DNA from: Heligmosomoides polygyrus polygyrus
Lineage: Eukaryota; Nematoda; Chromadorea; Rhabditida; Heligmosomidae
Assembly (NCBI GenBank): GCA_947396885.1
Contig: OX377202.1
Location: 7,874,001 to 7,938,000 of the forward strand
Direction of reading: 5' to 3'
DNA: 64,000 nucleotides
The stretch itself is not shown here. Within the stretch, counting starts at the first letter, position 1. More notes on this DNA, generated by a model that made no database searches, was not told the origin of the DNA, and was given only the letters and a program-made list of their open reading frames with translations.

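Overview
This is nuclear DNA of an animal, most likely a nematode and probably a strongylid (hookworm-like) one. The evidence is a set of conserved metazoan exons joined by nematode-style splice sites, with TTTCAG-type acceptors, introns as short as 45-57 bp, and a likely trans-splice acceptor just before an ATG. The gene families fit a worm, and there is a dense load of RTE and CR1 LINEs, mariner copies, tRNA-derived SINEs and palindromic MITEs. The species is an inference; no marker gene settles it.

Three host protein-coding loci can be read. (1) At the left end, two plus-strand exons (2368-2435, 2493-2607) form the C-terminus of a major-facilitator-type transporter. (2) From the right edge down to 12030, the minus strand carries the 3' part of a UBR3-type E3 ubiquitin ligase. 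Eighteen exons were found, spread over about 52 kb: a RING split over three exons, a helical middle region, and the cysteine-rich C-terminal module. Reading frame is kept across every junction except one, where a small exon is predicted but was not found. (3) A complete five-exon plus-strand gene (34079-38211) for a 199-residue four-helix membrane protein of the TMEM272-like family lies inside the 20-kb UBR3 intron 19686-39854, antisense to its host.

A fourth host-derived locus is a dead one: an intronless copy of the gamma-secretase subunit pen-2 (45605-45910), full length but with two in-frame TGA codons, sitting in another UBR3 intron.

The rest is mobile and repetitive DNA. At least fourteen copies of one tRNA-derived SINE were found; copy 32061-32350 shows clear A and B boxes. 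There are several mariner-type elements (6945-7320, 7398-8633, 12365-13299, 24890-25776, 36495-36765, 49502 to about 50400, and a nested one 55661-58236). LINE pieces are RTE-type (905-1365, 3048-3425, 42345-43365) and CR1/jockey-like (16795-17745, 22190-22660, 33500-33815, 47095-48425). A Ty3/gypsy-like pol remnant sits at 56841-57450. Foldback and palindromic elements include a near-perfect 410-bp hairpin at 35757-36165, a foldback pair at 40312-41711 that encloses coding-like DNA, and CpG-rich nested MITEs. Two 42-bp-unit minisatellites (45102-45411, 48935-49440) are packed with GAAtaTTC. No rRNA gene, convincing functional tRNA gene, CRISPR array or prokaryotic gene was seen.

Most insertions fall in UBR3 introns. 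The UBR3 exons are intact in sequence, so the gene seems to have kept its frame while its introns filled with transposons.
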